Below, in pieces: positions 16,165 to 25,658 of a stretch of 64,000 nt of DNA. The stretch's first letter is position 1. Each line of letters starts with the position of its first letter. The stretch spans positions 124,001 to 188,000 of the forward strand of contig CAKVMH010000002.1 of the NCBI GenBank assembly GCA_934772045.1, read 5' to 3'. The translations under genes and the position numbers were made by a program. The notes beneath the pieces are model-generated. The model ran no database searches. It was not told where the DNA came from and saw only the letters and a list, made by a program, of their open reading frames with translations. This stretch comes from an uncultured Clostridia bacterium (GTDB taxonomy: Bacteria > Bacillota > Clostridia > Christensenellales > UBA1242).

Positions 16165-16819
16165 TTTTATTGAATTATTTGAAAAGTGTAGTGAAGACCT
16201 TAAAACCTTAGCCTTCACTCATTCTTCATATGCACATGACCACGGCACACAGTGTAATGAAAGGGTGGAGTTTTTGGGCGACAGTGTTCTGTCCACAATC
16301 GTTAGCGATTATTTGTATAAGCACTATTACTATGTTGAAGGTAAAATGAGTAAAATTCGCGCTAACTTCGTGTGTACGGAGAATTTAAGTACACTGGCAA
16401 AAGAACTTCAAATTGAAAACCGCATTTTAACAGGCAAAAGTTTTAAAGCAAGTTCACTTTCAAACGCAGTTTTGGCGGACACAATTGAAAGCATGATAGG
16501 TGTAATGTACTTAACATACGGCATGCCATCAATTGCAAACGCAGTTATTGAAGCGTTGAAGATAAAGGAACAAATCAGTGCAGGGTTAAAAAGTAAAGAT
16601 TATAAAAGTGAACTTCAAATTTTCGCACAAGATAAGCAATTAAAGGTAAAATACACTGCGGAAACATACATTACAAAAGGTGGGCAAACAAATTTCCGTG
16701 CAAGCGTGTTTGTGAATGATGAATTTGTGGCATACGGTCAAGGTTCAACAAAGCGTGAAGCCGAGCAGAACTCAGCACACCTTGCACTTACAAAATTAAA
16801 TAAACAAATAGGGAAATAA
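16145..16819 (+). CDS. rnc: Ribonuclease III
   Basis: 224 residues from a TTG start inside the end of plsX. The RNase III signature is ERVEFLGDSVLS (39-50). The second metal-binding helix is LADTIESMIGVMYL (about 109-122), so the catalytic Asp and Glu residues are present. A double-stranded RNA binding domain lies at about 152-221 (YKSELQIFAQDKQLKVKY, GQGSTKREAEQNSAHLAL). It processes rRNA and other duplex RNA. The start at TTG rather than an internal codon is an inference: the N-terminus is already shorter than in Bacillus. Confidence 0.95.
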   Translation: MKKTKNSFIELFEKCSEDLKTLAFTHSSYAHDHGTQCNERVEFLGDSVLSTIVSDYLYKHYYYVEGKMSKIRANFVCTENLSTLAKELQIENRILTGKSFKASSLSNAVLADTIESMIGVMYLTYGMPSIANAVIEALKIKEQISAGLKSKDYKSELQIFAQDKQLKVKYTAETYITKGGQTNFRASVFVNDEFVAYGQGSTKREAEQNSAHLALTKLNKQIGK

Positions 16820-16970
16820 ACAAATAATTTGCATAAATTAAAATTAAGTGTTATAATTATCCTTGAAAAAGTTGTGTTAACAGATATGTTACAATGAAAA
16901 CATGTGTTGATGTAGGCGATTGTGTTATTATTTACCGCACCTGCACACACTATTATACATGGAGAGAAAA

Positions 16971-17507
16971 ATGTTAGATAAAGTTTTATTCGAGCCAATT
17001 TTGGATAAAGATGAAGAAATTGTTAAGATGTACGCACCAGATAAAAGGCGTGCGTGGTTTGGCACTATTGTTTGGGTTGTGTTTGCAATGCTTTGTTTTG
17101 TGCCAAGTGCTGTTTTGGCATTTCTTGCAGGTAAAGATGCATTAGCTTCAGCAATTTTGCTTACAGTTTTTGCAGTTTTTTGCCTTGTTGTGCCAATTGT
17201 TATGATAGCCTTATGGTGTAATAAAACAGTTTACGCAGTTACTAATAAACGCATTTTAATTCGCACTGGCTACATCGGTGTTGACTATAAAAGTTTAGAT
17301 TATAATATGCTTGGTGCCATCACTGTTAATGTTAATGTTTGGGATAAAATCCTTCGCAGGAACACAGGTACAATATCATTCGGTGGTATGTCAAGCCCAT
17401 TAACTACACAAGGTGTTGCTAAATTTGTGTTCGTATTTGTTAACAAACCATATGAAACAAACAAGGAAATTAAAGCAATAATTGATGAAAATCGCACAAA
17501 TAAGTAG
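16971..17507 (+). CDS. Membrane protein with bacterial PH domain
   Basis: 178 residues from the ATG at 16971 (GGAGAG upstream). The frame is open to 16920 but without a ribosome site. Two hydrophobic helices (about 33-53 and 60-82) precede a bPH_2-type domain (about 85-175) with the usual YAVTNKRILIRTGYIGVDYKSLDY and ISFGGM patterns. Such DUF304-like proteins are membrane-associated, and their roles are mostly unknown. Downstream genes belong to another unit. A 160-base spacer before it shows no clear promoter. Confidence 0.82.
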   Translation: MLDKVLFEPILDKDEEIVKMYAPDKRRAWFGTIVWVVFAMLCFVPSAVLAFLAGKDALASAILLTVFAVFCLVVPIVMIALWCNKTVYAVTNKRILIRTGYIGVDYKSLDYNMLGAITVNVNVWDKILRRNTGTISFGGMSSPLTTQGVAKFVFVFVNKPYETNKEIKAIIDENRTNK

Positions 17508-17641
17508 AAGTAAAAAAATGCAAAATTCATCAAAAATAAATTAAAATTTAAAAATATTGCTTAAAAGTTAGTTAAGTGTTTGAAAAATGTTTGCCAAAAT
17601 TAAAATTTTGTGCTAAAAGGTAATATATTAAAGGAGAAAGT

Positions 17642-17839
17642 ATGTTATTTGAACCACCAATTGATTTATTAGTTGAAAAAGTTGGTTGCAGGTACATGGT
17701 TGCAGTTATTGTTGGCGCCCGTGCTAAGGATTTGGAAAATAAGATTCCAACCTTATTAAACGGCAGTTCAAACCTTGCAATTGATTATGCAGCAAAAGAA
17801 ATTGCACGCGGGGAAGTTGTGGGGGTTAAATCTAACTAA
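17642..17839 (+). CDS. rpoZ: RNA polymerase omega subunit
   Basis: 65 residues. MLFEPPIDLLVEKVGCRYMVAVIVGARAKDL fits the conserved N-terminal half of RpoZ (P-x-x-x-L-x-x-x-x-x-x-RY-x-LV and the A-x-RA region), and NLAIDYAAKEIARGEVVG fits the C-terminal helix. It stabilises beta-prime in RNA polymerase. It sits directly before priA, its usual neighbour. The gmk and coaBC genes that normally flank it in Firmicutes are absent. The ribosome site is AAAGGAGAAAG. Confidence 0.93.
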   Translation: MLFEPPIDLLVEKVGCRYMVAVIVGARAKDLENKIPTLLNGSSNLAIDYAAKEIARGEVVGVKSN

Positions 17840-17844
17840 TTTTT

Positions 17845-20022
17845 ATGATAGCAAGAGTGATTGTTGACATACCCAATGACGCTGTTGACCGAGTTTTTGA
17901 TTATATTGCGTTATCAAACACGCAAATTGGCACGCGGGTTAAAGTCCCTTTCGCTGGCAGGGTGGTTTTGGGCTATGTTATACAATTGACTGAGCAATCA
18001 GATGTTGAACCTAGCAAATTAAAAACAATCGTAAAAAATTTGGAACAAACACCAAAATTAAAGCCAGAGATATTAAATTTATGCCAATTTATGTCTCGGC
18101 ACTTTTTTTTGCGTTTAAGCGACTGTATTCGCCTTGCATTGCCTTCATGTGTTAGGCAAGATAGTGCGCATGAACAGTACGATTATGACCTATCTTTAAT
18201 TTACGACATTGACACAGCCTTAAATATCATCGGCAAGCGTGCCAAAAATCAACTGGCGTTGGTTGCTAGCCTTAATGAAAATGGCACAATTAGTTTTAGT
18301 AAAGCGGTTGAATTGTATGGCAGGGTTAGCGTTAACACTTTAATTGAAAAAGGCATAGTTTTAAAAACACCTATTAGGAAAATGCGCACTCCGCAGGTTG
18401 ATAAAATTCAGGAAGTTAAAAATGTCCTAACACCTGCTCAACTTGACGCAGTTAACACAATGTCTGGGCAAGACAAAACATTTTTGCTTAAAGGCGTTAC
18501 AGGCAGTGGCAAAACAGAAGTGTATATGACAATCATTGAACAGGCACTTTCACAAGGCAAAACTGCCATTATGCTTGTGCCTGAAATTTCATTGACACCG
18601 CAAATGATGCAACGCTTTAATTCTCGTTTTCCAAACGATATTGCCGTGTTACATAGTAGATTAAGCGAAGGCGAACGCTTTGATGAATGGGAAAAGATTT
18701 TTACGCATAAAGCACATGTGGTGCTGGGTGCAAGGTCGGCAATATTTGCGCCGATTGAAAATTTGGGTGTGATTGTAATTGATGAGGAGCATGACAGTTC
18801 TTATGTAAGTGAAAACAATCCGCGCTATGACGCCCACACAGTTGCCGAATTTAGGGCAAGGGCAAACAAATGTCCGCTTATTTTAGGCAGTGCAACACCG
18901 TCGCTTGAAAGTTACCACAATGCAAAAACTGGTGTTTATCAGTTGGTTGAATTAAAGCAACGTGTAAACGGCAGTGTGATGCCAGACATTGAAATTGTGG
19001 ACATGACAAACGAAGTTATGGACGGCAACATGACGCCGTTTTCAAAAAGCCTTGTTGCAAAACTTGACAAATGTGTTAAGGATAAAAAACAGGCAATTTT
19101 GTTTATAAATAGGCGCGGTTTTGCGTCGTTCGTCATGTGTCGTGAATGTGGTTATCGCGCAAAATGTGACGATTGCGAAGTTAGCCTTGTTTACCATAAA
19201 GAAGATAATCAATTAAAATGTCATTTTTGTGGCAAAAAATACCGCATGCTCACAAACTGCCCAAATTGTAACAGCGTAAATATTCGCTATGGGGCAACTG
19301 GCACTGAGCGCGTTTGCGAAGAGTTAACTAACATGTTTAAAGATGTGCCGGTATTTAGAATGGACAACGACACAACGCGTGGCAAGGACGGACATAAAAA
19401 AATCCTTACCGAATTTTCGTGCACATCGCCAAGCATTTTGGTTGGCACTCAAATGATTGCAAAAGGGCACGATTATCCGCTTGTTTCTGTTGTTGGTATT
19501 TTAGATGCAGATGTAAGCTTATATAACAGCGATTATAAGTCAAACGAACGCACTTTCCAACTTGTCACTCAGGTTGCAGGCAGGGCAGGGCGTAAAAATG
19601 CCGACGGTCATGTTGTGCTTCAAACATATGCCCCAAAACATTATGTATACCGCTTTGCACAAGCCTATGATTACGAAGGCTTTTATGATAAGGAAATTAA
19701 TGTGCGTCAAACCACAATGTTTCCGCCTTTCAGCACAATTTTGCGCATTTTGGTTAGTTCTGTGAGTGATGAACGCGCAAAAGAAGTTACCAAAAAAATC
19801 TACGACAATTGCCTTACAATCAAGGCAAACCACCCAAAGCAGGTGTTATTTTTGCAAGCAATGCCTTCACCTGTTAAAAAAATACAAACAAAATTTAGGT
19901 ATCAAATATTGACTAGATACCTGCCAAGTGATACAATTACAACAGAATTTTATTCAGCAAGTGACTTAATTGAAAAAGATGTAAGCATTTTTGTTGAAAC
20001 AAATCCTAACAATATGAGGTGA
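17845..20022 (+). CDS. priA: Primosomal replication restart helicase PriA
   Basis: 725 residues. An N-terminal 3'-end binding domain (about 1-105) comes first. Walker A is GVTGSGKTE (about 217-225), the DEEH box is at about 313-316, and paired zinc motifs run from about 432 to 475 (CRECGYRAKCDDC, CHFCGKKY, CPNC). The C-terminal helicase motifs are GTQMIAKGHDYP and QVAGRAGR. It reloads the replisome at stalled forks. It begins five bases after the rpoZ stop with no visible ribosome site, so it is probably coupled to rpoZ. It ends in TGA next to the ribosome site of def. Confidence 0.98.
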   Translation: MIARVIVDIPNDAVDRVFDYIALSNTQIGTRVKVPFAGRVVLGYVIQLTEQSDVEPSKLKTIVKNLEQTPKLKPEILNLCQFMSRHFFLRLSDCIRLALPSCVRQDSAHEQYDYDLSLIYDIDTALNIIGKRAKNQLALVASLNENGTISFSKAVELYGRVSVNTLIEKGIVLKTPIRKMRTPQVDKIQEVKNVLTPAQLDAVNTMSGQDKTFLLKGVTGSGKTEVYMTIIEQALSQGKTAIMLVPEISLTPQMMQRFNSRFPNDIAVLHSRLSEGERFDEWEKIFTHKAHVVLGARSAIFAPIENLGVIVIDEEHDSSYVSENNPRYDAHTVAEFRARANKCPLILGSATPSLESYHNAKTGVYQLVELKQRVNGSVMPDIEIVDMTNEVMDGNMTPFSKSLVAKLDKCVKDKKQAILFINRRGFASFVMCRECGYRAKCDDCEVSLVYHKEDNQLKCHFCGKKYRMLTNCPNCNSVNIRYGATGTERVCEELTNMFKDVPVFRMDNDTTRGKDGHKKILTEFSCTSPSILVGTQMIAKGHDYPLVSVVGILDADVSLYNSDYKSNERTFQLVTQVAGRAGRKNADGHVVLQTYAPKHYVYRFAQAYDYEGFYDKEINVRQTTMFPPFSTILRILVSSVSDERAKEVTKKIYDNCLTIKANHPKQVLFLQAMPSPVKKIQTKFRYQILTRYLPSDTITTEFYSASDLIEKDVSIFVETNPNNMR

Positions 20023-20027
20023 TATTT

Positions 20028-20504
20028 ATGGCAATTAGGGAAATTGTTCAGCATACTGACAGTTTTATCCGCAAAAAAAGCAAACCAGTAAAAGTTTTTG
20101 ACGATAAACTTTGGGAATTGCTTGACGATATGCGTGAAACTGTCAATTTTCAACATGGCTCAGGTTTAAGTGCGGTTCAAGTAGGCGTGCTTAAACGCGT
20201 TTTTGTTGTTTGCATTAATGAAGTGTATATGGAGTTTGTTAACCCTGAAATCATTGCAACATCAGGCAAACAAGTTCATAAAGAAGGTTGTTTAAGTGTT
20301 AAACTTCCTTTCAATTATGTGGAACGCCCACAAACGGTGACAGTGCGTGCTTATGACCGTTATGGCAACAAATTCACATTCACATGCGAAGGGTGGACAG
20401 CAGTTTGTGTCAGCCACGAAAACGACCATTTGGACGGCGTGCTTTATATAGACAAAATTTTCACACCACCAAAAGATTTTGTTGATGAGGACGAAGAAGA
20501 ATAA
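20028..20504 (+). CDS. def: Peptide deformylase
   Basis: 158 residues from the ATG at 20028, chosen for the GAGGTG site spanning the priA stop. Motif 1 is GSGLSAVQVG (44-53), a serine variant of G-x-G-L-A-A-x-Q. Motif 2 is EGCLS (metal ligand C88). Motif 3 is HENDH (130-134), which replaces the usual HExDH fully. It removes the formyl group from new proteins. The TAA stop shares one base with the fmt ATG, so def-fmt are coupled and functionally linked. Confidence 0.97.
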   Translation: MAIREIVQHTDSFIRKKSKPVKVFDDKLWELLDDMRETVNFQHGSGLSAVQVGVLKRVFVVCINEVYMEFVNPEIIATSGKQVHKEGCLSVKLPFNYVERPQTVTVRAYDRYGNKFTFTCEGWTAVCVSHENDHLDGVLYIDKIFTPPKDFVDEDEEE

Positions 20505-21418
20505 TGAAAATAGTGTTTTTTGGAACAGGCGAATTCAGCGTTGACATATTAAAAAGTTTAATCGACAACAACCAAAACGTTGTTGCGGTTGTTTCGCAAC
20601 CAGATAAAGTTAACGGCAGGAACAATAAGGTTGAATTTTCACCTATTAAGCAATTTTGCTTAAAAAATGGGCTGAAATTGTTTCAGTTTGCAAAGTTAAA
20701 TTTGGAAGGTGAACAACCTTTAAAAGATTTGGATGCTGATGTTTTTATTACTGCAAGCTATGGGCAAATTATCAGGCAAAATATTTTAAATTTACCACGC
20801 TTTGGCATTTTTAATGTGCATGCAAGTCTGCTTCCAAAATACCGCGGTTCATCACCAATTCAGTGGGCAATAATGAATGGTGAAACCGAAACAGGTGTAA
20901 CCATAATGAAAACTGAATTAGGGCTTGATTGTGGAGATATGTACCTACAAAAGAAAATTGACATTTTAGAAACCGACACATCATCTAGTGTATTTAAAAA
21001 ACTTGCAACACTAGGTGGTGAGTGTTTAAATGAATTTTTAAATAACTTTGATTATTACTTGAAGCACGCAGAAAAGCAAGATGAAACAAAGATGTCTTAC
21101 TATCCTATGATTAAAAAAGAAGACTATTTATTAAACTTCAATTCCGCCACAAAATCAATTGTAAACAAAATTCGCGCTTTGGGAAATTGCTATTTTATCT
21201 ACAAAGGCATGCGTTTCAAAGTTATTGAAGCAAAGCTTGCTTGCGGTAAAGGGGAACCTGGCACAATTTTAAGTTGTAATGCAAAATCTGGCTTAATTAT
21301 AGCCACAAATGATGGGGCGGTTGAAATTGTAACCATTCAGCCAGAAGGGAAAGCTAAAATGCCAGCAAAGGCATATATGAACGCCAACAAATTTGTTTTG
21401 GCAGATGTTATTAAATAA
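20504..21418 (+). CDS. fmt: Methionyl-tRNA formyltransferase
   Basis: 304 residues. Formyl-THF transferase domain with NVHASLLPKYRGSSPIQWAI (catalytic His106 and the SLLP loop), then GVTIMKTELGLDCGDM. A C-terminal tRNA-binding domain starts around 205. It formylates initiator Met-tRNA. It overlaps def by one base. In most Firmicutes rsmB would separate fmt and rlmN. Here rlmN starts nine bases after the stop. Confidence 0.98.
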   Translation: MKIVFFGTGEFSVDILKSLIDNNQNVVAVVSQPDKVNGRNNKVEFSPIKQFCLKNGLKLFQFAKLNLEGEQPLKDLDADVFITASYGQIIRQNILNLPRFGIFNVHASLLPKYRGSSPIQWAIMNGETETGVTIMKTELGLDCGDMYLQKKIDILETDTSSSVFKKLATLGGECLNEFLNNFDYYLKHAEKQDETKMSYYPMIKKEDYLLNFNSATKSIVNKIRALGNCYFIYKGMRFKVIEAKLACGKGEPGTILSCNAKSGLIIATNDGAVEIVTIQPEGKAKMPAKAYMNANKFVLADVIK

Positions 21419-21427
21419 CAACTCAAT

Positions 21428-22447
21428 ATGAAAATTTTAAGTGATTTAAACTTAACTGAATTAAAGCAAGAGTTGGCAGATTTACCTTCCTTTCGTGCCA
21501 AACAAATTTTTGATGCTATTTTGCAAGCCAAAGACTACGACTCAATTAATTTTAGTGCAGATTTAAAGAAAATTTTACAACAAAATTACATTTTAAAACC
21601 AGTTCAAATACACAAGGTTTTTACAAGCCGTGACGGCACAAAAAAGTACCTTTTAAAATTGCACGACAACAACCTTGTTGAAAGCGTGTTTTTAAAGCAA
21701 AACTATGGCAACACAATATGTTTGTCAACGCAGGTTGGGTGCAGAATGGGGTGCAAATTTTGCGCTTCAACATTGAATGGGTTAATACGCAATTTGTCGG
21801 CTGGGGAAATGCTTTCAATTATCGCAACATTAAATGCAGACAACGGCAAATGCACTGAACGCAATTTTTCAAACATAGTGCTTATGGGCAGTGGTGAACC
21901 TTTGGACAACTTTGAAAACGTTGTTAAATGGTTAAATTTAATTACCGACCCAAATGGTTTTAATGTTAGCGAGCGCAACATTTCACTTTCAACATGTGGT
22001 TTGGTTGATAGAATTTATGACCTTGCAAAATTGAATTATAACATAACACTTTGCATTTCATTGCATGCAACAGACGATGAAACACGCAAAACAATTATGC
22101 CAATTGCAAACCGTTATACAATTGCGGAAATAATAAAAGCGGTTAAGGCATATGTAAATGAAAACAATAGGCGCGTTGTGTTTGAATATTGCTTAATTGA
22201 CGGCGTAAACAACCGCGAAAAGGACATTTTGGCGCTTAAAAATTTAACGCACGGGTTCAAAAGCCATGTCAATGTAATTTGCCTTAATCCTAATGGTGGA
22301 AGCCTTAAAGCCACCACTCGCCAACAAGCACTTGATTTTGTTGCACGCTTAAATTCAGAAGGTGTCAGCGCAACATTGCGCAGAAGCCAAGGTGACGACA
22401 TTGCTGGGGCTTGTGGCATGTTACGCGCCAAACATTTGAATGACTAA
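21428..22447 (+). CDS. rlmN: 23S rRNA/tRNA adenine-C2 methyltransferase RlmN
   Basis: 339 residues. Radical SAM cluster CRMGCKFC (C105, C109, C112). The GSGEPLDNF motif is present, and the C-terminal GACGML cysteine that forms the methylated intermediate is intact. It methylates A2503 of 23S rRNA and some tRNAs. It is part of the rpoZ-priA-def-fmt-rlmN operon. The prpC-prkC-rsgA genes that usually follow are missing. A gap of 178 bases to rpe shows no clear terminator. Confidence 0.97.
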   Translation: MKILSDLNLTELKQELADLPSFRAKQIFDAILQAKDYDSINFSADLKKILQQNYILKPVQIHKVFTSRDGTKKYLLKLHDNNLVESVFLKQNYGNTICLSTQVGCRMGCKFCASTLNGLIRNLSAGEMLSIIATLNADNGKCTERNFSNIVLMGSGEPLDNFENVVKWLNLITDPNGFNVSERNISLSTCGLVDRIYDLAKLNYNITLCISLHATDDETRKTIMPIANRYTIAEIIKAVKAYVNENNRRVVFEYCLIDGVNNREKDILALKNLTHGFKSHVNVICLNPNGGSLKATTRQQALDFVARLNSEGVSATLRRSQGDDIAGACGMLRAKHLND

Positions 22448-22625
22448 AATTTTACAAATTAAAAAAATTGAAACAACCAAAACAAACAAATTAAAAAAGC
22501 ACAAATTTAACTTTTAAAACTTACAAGTCTTCGGCACAAATAAGGGTAATAGTTTTAAAAATGCTAGATTAATTGGTTTGTTTTTTTTTAATTTTGTGTT
22601 AAAATAATAGCATTAGGAGTAAAAA

Positions 22626-23282
22626 GTGAAAAAGATTGTTATTTCAGCATCAAGTTTGCCTGCTGGCAGGAATATGTCCAGCCAAATTGAGTATTTGGAG
22701 CGCGTTACTAATTATGGTGCTGATATGTATCATTTTGATGTTATGGACGGCGTTTTTGTTAAGCATAAATCGGTTGATTATGCTTATCTTGAACAGTTGC
22801 AGGAGCGTTCCACAATGCTTTTTGACTGCCACTTAATGGTTCAAAATCCTATGAAAGTGGTTGATAAATACATAAAAGCAGGCGCACACATCATAACTTT
22901 TCATCAAGAAACATTAGATGAGGACCGCACACATAAACTTATAAAACACATCAAAAAGCACGGTGTTATGGCAGGTTTGGCAATTGACCTTGACACAGAT
23001 ATTAGCAAAGTTGACCCATTTTTAAACGAACTTGATTTGGTGCTTATAATGTCGGTTAAAGCGGGCAAGGGTGGGCAAGAATTTCAAAAACAAGCCCTTG
23101 AAAAGGTTAAATACGTCCGCGCTAAAAATGAAAATGTGCTGATTGAAATTGACGGTGGCATAAATGACAAAACTGCGCCATCGGCAGTGCGTGCAGGCGT
23201 GGATATTTTGGTTAGTGGCAATTATATATACAATAACGACACTTTTGAAGCAATACAAAAATTAAAAGGTAAAAATGGATAA
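22626..23282 (+). CDS. rpe: Ribulose-phosphate 3-epimerase family protein
   Basis: 218 residues from a GTG start (AGGAG upstream). TIM-barrel motifs: SASSLPAGRNMSSQIEYLE (SxL metal region is SASSL), YHFDVMDGVFV (Asp and His ligands), DCHLMVQNP, IMSVKAGKGGQEF in place of the usual TVNPGFGGQ, and EIDGGIN. The phosphate loop is VSGNYIY. The metal ligands and catalytic aspartates are present but the loop is divergent, so a related epimerase substrate is possible. It overlaps rsmE by eight bases. Confidence 0.88.
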   Translation: MKKIVISASSLPAGRNMSSQIEYLERVTNYGADMYHFDVMDGVFVKHKSVDYAYLEQLQERSTMLFDCHLMVQNPMKVVDKYIKAGAHIITFHQETLDEDRTHKLIKHIKKHGVMAGLAIDLDTDISKVDPFLNELDLVLIMSVKAGKGGQEFQKQALEKVKYVRAKNENVLIEIDGGINDKTAPSAVRAGVDILVSGNYIYNNDTFEAIQKLKGKNG

Positions 23283-23988
23283 TAGGTTTTATTTTCAAAA
23301 TCCAGTTGGTGCAGGAAGGGAATTAAATGTTCCCTTTTCTTTGTGTTTAACAGGGCAAGAAGCCCAGCACTTAATAAAGGTGCGCAGGGCAAAAGTGGGC
23401 GACAAAATCGTGGCATTTAACGGCGATGGCTTTGACTATCGTTTTGAAGTGAATGAAATTTTAAAAGATAAGGTCAATTTAACCCTTATTTCAAAAGCGG
23501 TGAACCCATCAAGCAAAAGCCCTAAAATCACAGTATATCTGGCGATGATTAAAAACGAAGCTTTGGTTGAAGCAATCGACCATTTGGCAGAGTTGAATGT
23601 GAAATCTGTCAAACTTTTTAAAGCGGACTATTCAGTTGCAAATTTCGACAACAAAAAACTTGAAAAACTCACACAAACAGCAATTCAAGCAAGCAAACAA
23701 AGTGAACGTGCAGATGTAATGCAAATTGAAATTATCAACAAAAATCAAATTAAATTAAACGCGCCACAAAACACCTTTTTTGCCTATGAAAATTCAACAG
23801 GCAAAATCGGCGAATTTGCAGGCGAATTTGCTTTGATTATTGGGCCAGAAGGTGGGTTTTCACAAGAAGAAGTTAATTATTTTTCAACTTTTTCCAAAAA
23901 TATAAGTTTAGGCAACACCATTTTGCGTGCAGAAGTGGCATGCGTTGCAGGTGTTAGCATGTTAAAGGTGGTGAACAATGCGCGCTAG
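23275..23988 (+). CDS. rsmE: 16S rRNA m3U1498 methyltransferase RsmE
   Basis: 237 residues. An N-terminal PUA-like part (about 1-70, with LCLTGQEAQHLIKVRRAKVGD) is followed by the SPOUT knot. The knot shows IIGPEGGFSQEEVNYF and the trefoil end ISLGNTILRAEVACVAGVSML. It methylates U1498 of 16S rRNA. It overlaps both rpe (8 bases) and mtaB (11 bases). The prmA gene that often precedes it is absent. Confidence 0.95.
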   Translation: MDNRFYFQNPVGAGRELNVPFSLCLTGQEAQHLIKVRRAKVGDKIVAFNGDGFDYRFEVNEILKDKVNLTLISKAVNPSSKSPKITVYLAMIKNEALVEAIDHLAELNVKSVKLFKADYSVANFDNKKLEKLTQTAIQASKQSERADVMQIEIINKNQIKLNAPQNTFFAYENSTGKIGEFAGEFALIIGPEGGFSQEEVNYFSTFSKNISLGNTILRAEVACVAGVSMLKVVNNAR

Positions 23989-25216
23989 TGTAGTGACCTT
24001 GGGGTGCAAGGTAAATGAATATGAAAGTCAGTCCATAATGAACCAGTTAAAGCAGGCAGGTTACGAAATTTTTGAAGGGCTTGTGCCGGCAGATGTTTAT
24101 GTTGTTAACACTTGCGCGGTGACAAATACAGGCGAACGCAAGTCAAAACAAGTGCTTGCAAAACTTGAAAAACTTAACCCAAACGCCAAAATTGTTGTGT
24201 GCGGTTGCGCGGTGCAAAACAACCCAGCTAAATTCTTATGCAACCCAAATGTAATTGCACTTACTGGCAATTATGGCAAACATATAATAATGGATTTTAT
24301 CAACAAACAAAACAAAGTTTTGCCCGATTTAATGCACGACCATTACGACGATATGCCACGCCCAATTGAAACCCGTACAAGGCAATACATCAAAATTCAA
24401 GACGGTTGCAACTATTTCTGTTCTTACTGCCTTATTCCATATGTCCGTGGCAGGAGCCGTAGCCGTAATTTGGCCGACATTTTAGCTGAAATTCGCGACA
24501 CAAAAGCAAGTGAAATTGTGCTTACAGGCATAAATATGAGCGATTATAGGATAGACGGCAAACTTGCACTGGCAACTTTAATTAAGGAAGTTGACAAACT
24601 TAACAAGCGTTTTAGGATATCTTCAATTGAATGTAATGTGCTTGACGATGAAATGTTTGCAGTCCTTAAAGCGTGCAAAAACTTTTGCCCACATTTTCAT
24701 TTAAGTTTGCAGTCCGCCTGCAACGAAACTTTAAAACGCATGAATAGGCGTTATACAATTGAAAAGTTTATTGAAATTACGGACAGAATTCGCGCAGAAT
24801 TTCCAACCGCATGTATATCAACTGACCTTATTGTTGGCTTTAAAGGCGAAACCGATGAAGAGTTTAATGCAACCTACAAAAACCTTGAACGCATAGGTTT
24901 CGATTTTATGCACATTTTCCCATACAGCATACGCTCAGGCACGGTGGCCAGCAAAATGGGCGGTGATGTGTCAAGCGAAGTTGTTGCAAAAAGGGAAAAA
25001 TTGTTGCAAGAATTAAACACCAAATTTAAGACAAATTTTTATTTAAAAAACAAAGGCACCAAACATAAACTGCTGGTTGAAATCGTTGACGAAAATTATT
25101 CAATAGGGTATACTGATAACTATATATACACTTACATACCTAAAAAATATAATGTTGGCGAAATTGTCGACGTTACACTTATTGAGCCATTTAAAAAGGG
25201 TATGAAAGCGGAATAA
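23978..25216 (+). CDS. mtaB: tRNA t6A37 methylthiotransferase MtaB
   Basis: 412 residues. N-terminal UPF0004 domain with three cysteines (C10 in TLGCKVNEYES, C46 in VNTCAVTN, and the CGC at 75-77), radical SAM motif CNYFCSYC (C144, C148, C151) and a short TRAM-like C-terminus. The TLGCKVN opening separates MtaB from MiaB and RimO. It adds a methylthio group to t6A37 of tRNA. The start overlaps rsmE. Confidence 0.96.
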   Translation: MRASVVTLGCKVNEYESQSIMNQLKQAGYEIFEGLVPADVYVVNTCAVTNTGERKSKQVLAKLEKLNPNAKIVVCGCAVQNNPAKFLCNPNVIALTGNYGKHIIMDFINKQNKVLPDLMHDHYDDMPRPIETRTRQYIKIQDGCNYFCSYCLIPYVRGRSRSRNLADILAEIRDTKASEIVLTGINMSDYRIDGKLALATLIKEVDKLNKRFRISSIECNVLDDEMFAVLKACKNFCPHFHLSLQSACNETLKRMNRRYTIEKFIEITDRIRAEFPTACISTDLIVGFKGETDEEFNATYKNLERIGFDFMHIFPYSIRSGTVASKMGGDVSSEVVAKREKLLQELNTKFKTNFYLKNKGTKHKLLVEIVDENYSIGYTDNYIYTYIPKKYNVGEIVDVTLIEPFKKGMKAE

Positions 25217-25312
25217 TTTAAGTAAAATTTCGTTAGAAATTTGAAAGAAAAACATAAAGGAGATTAATATATTAAGTGTGATATAAGAATCTCCTTAAAA
25301 AAGGAGAATATT

Positions 25313-25648
25313 ATGGAAGATTGCGTATTTTGTAAAATAAGGAAAGGTGAATTGCCAAGCACAACTCTATATAAGGATGACGATTTTATGATAATTAAGG
25401 ACATCAACCCACAAGCAAAAGTTCATTTAATTGCCATTCCAACCGAGCATGTGCCAACCATTGACATGATGACAGACGAAGGCACTGCAATGCTGGGCAA
25501 AATCATGGGTAAAATCAGCCACATGCAAGAAGAACTCGGCCTAACTAATGGCTATCGTTTGGTGGTTAATCAAGGTGAAGATGCAGGGCAAACAGTAGGT
25601 CATGTCCATATTCACATTCTTGGTGGCGAAAAATTAAAAGAATTTTAA
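25313..25648 (+). CDS. HIT family nucleotide-binding protein (HinT-like)
   Basis: 111 residues. CVFCKIRKGELPSTTLY at the N-terminus and the histidine triad HVHIH (H97, H99, H101) in GQTVGHVHIHILGG. Zinc-type cysteines 4 and 7 are present. HinT proteins hydrolyse purine phosphoramidates such as AMP-lysine, and the physiological substrate is uncertain. AAGGAG precedes the ATG. It often lies near rpsU in Firmicutes, as it does here (1.3 kb away). Confidence 0.96.
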   Translation: MEDCVFCKIRKGELPSTTLYKDDDFMIIKDINPQAKVHLIAIPTEHVPTIDMMTDEGTAMLGKIMGKISHMQEELGLTNGYRLVVNQGEDAGQTVGHVHIHILGGEKLKEF

Positions 25649-25658
25649 TTGGTGTATA

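Noticed and set aside
16863..16896. TTGAAA and TACAAT before the PH-domain gene as a promoter
   Set aside because: The spacing is 21 bases, too long for sigma-A.
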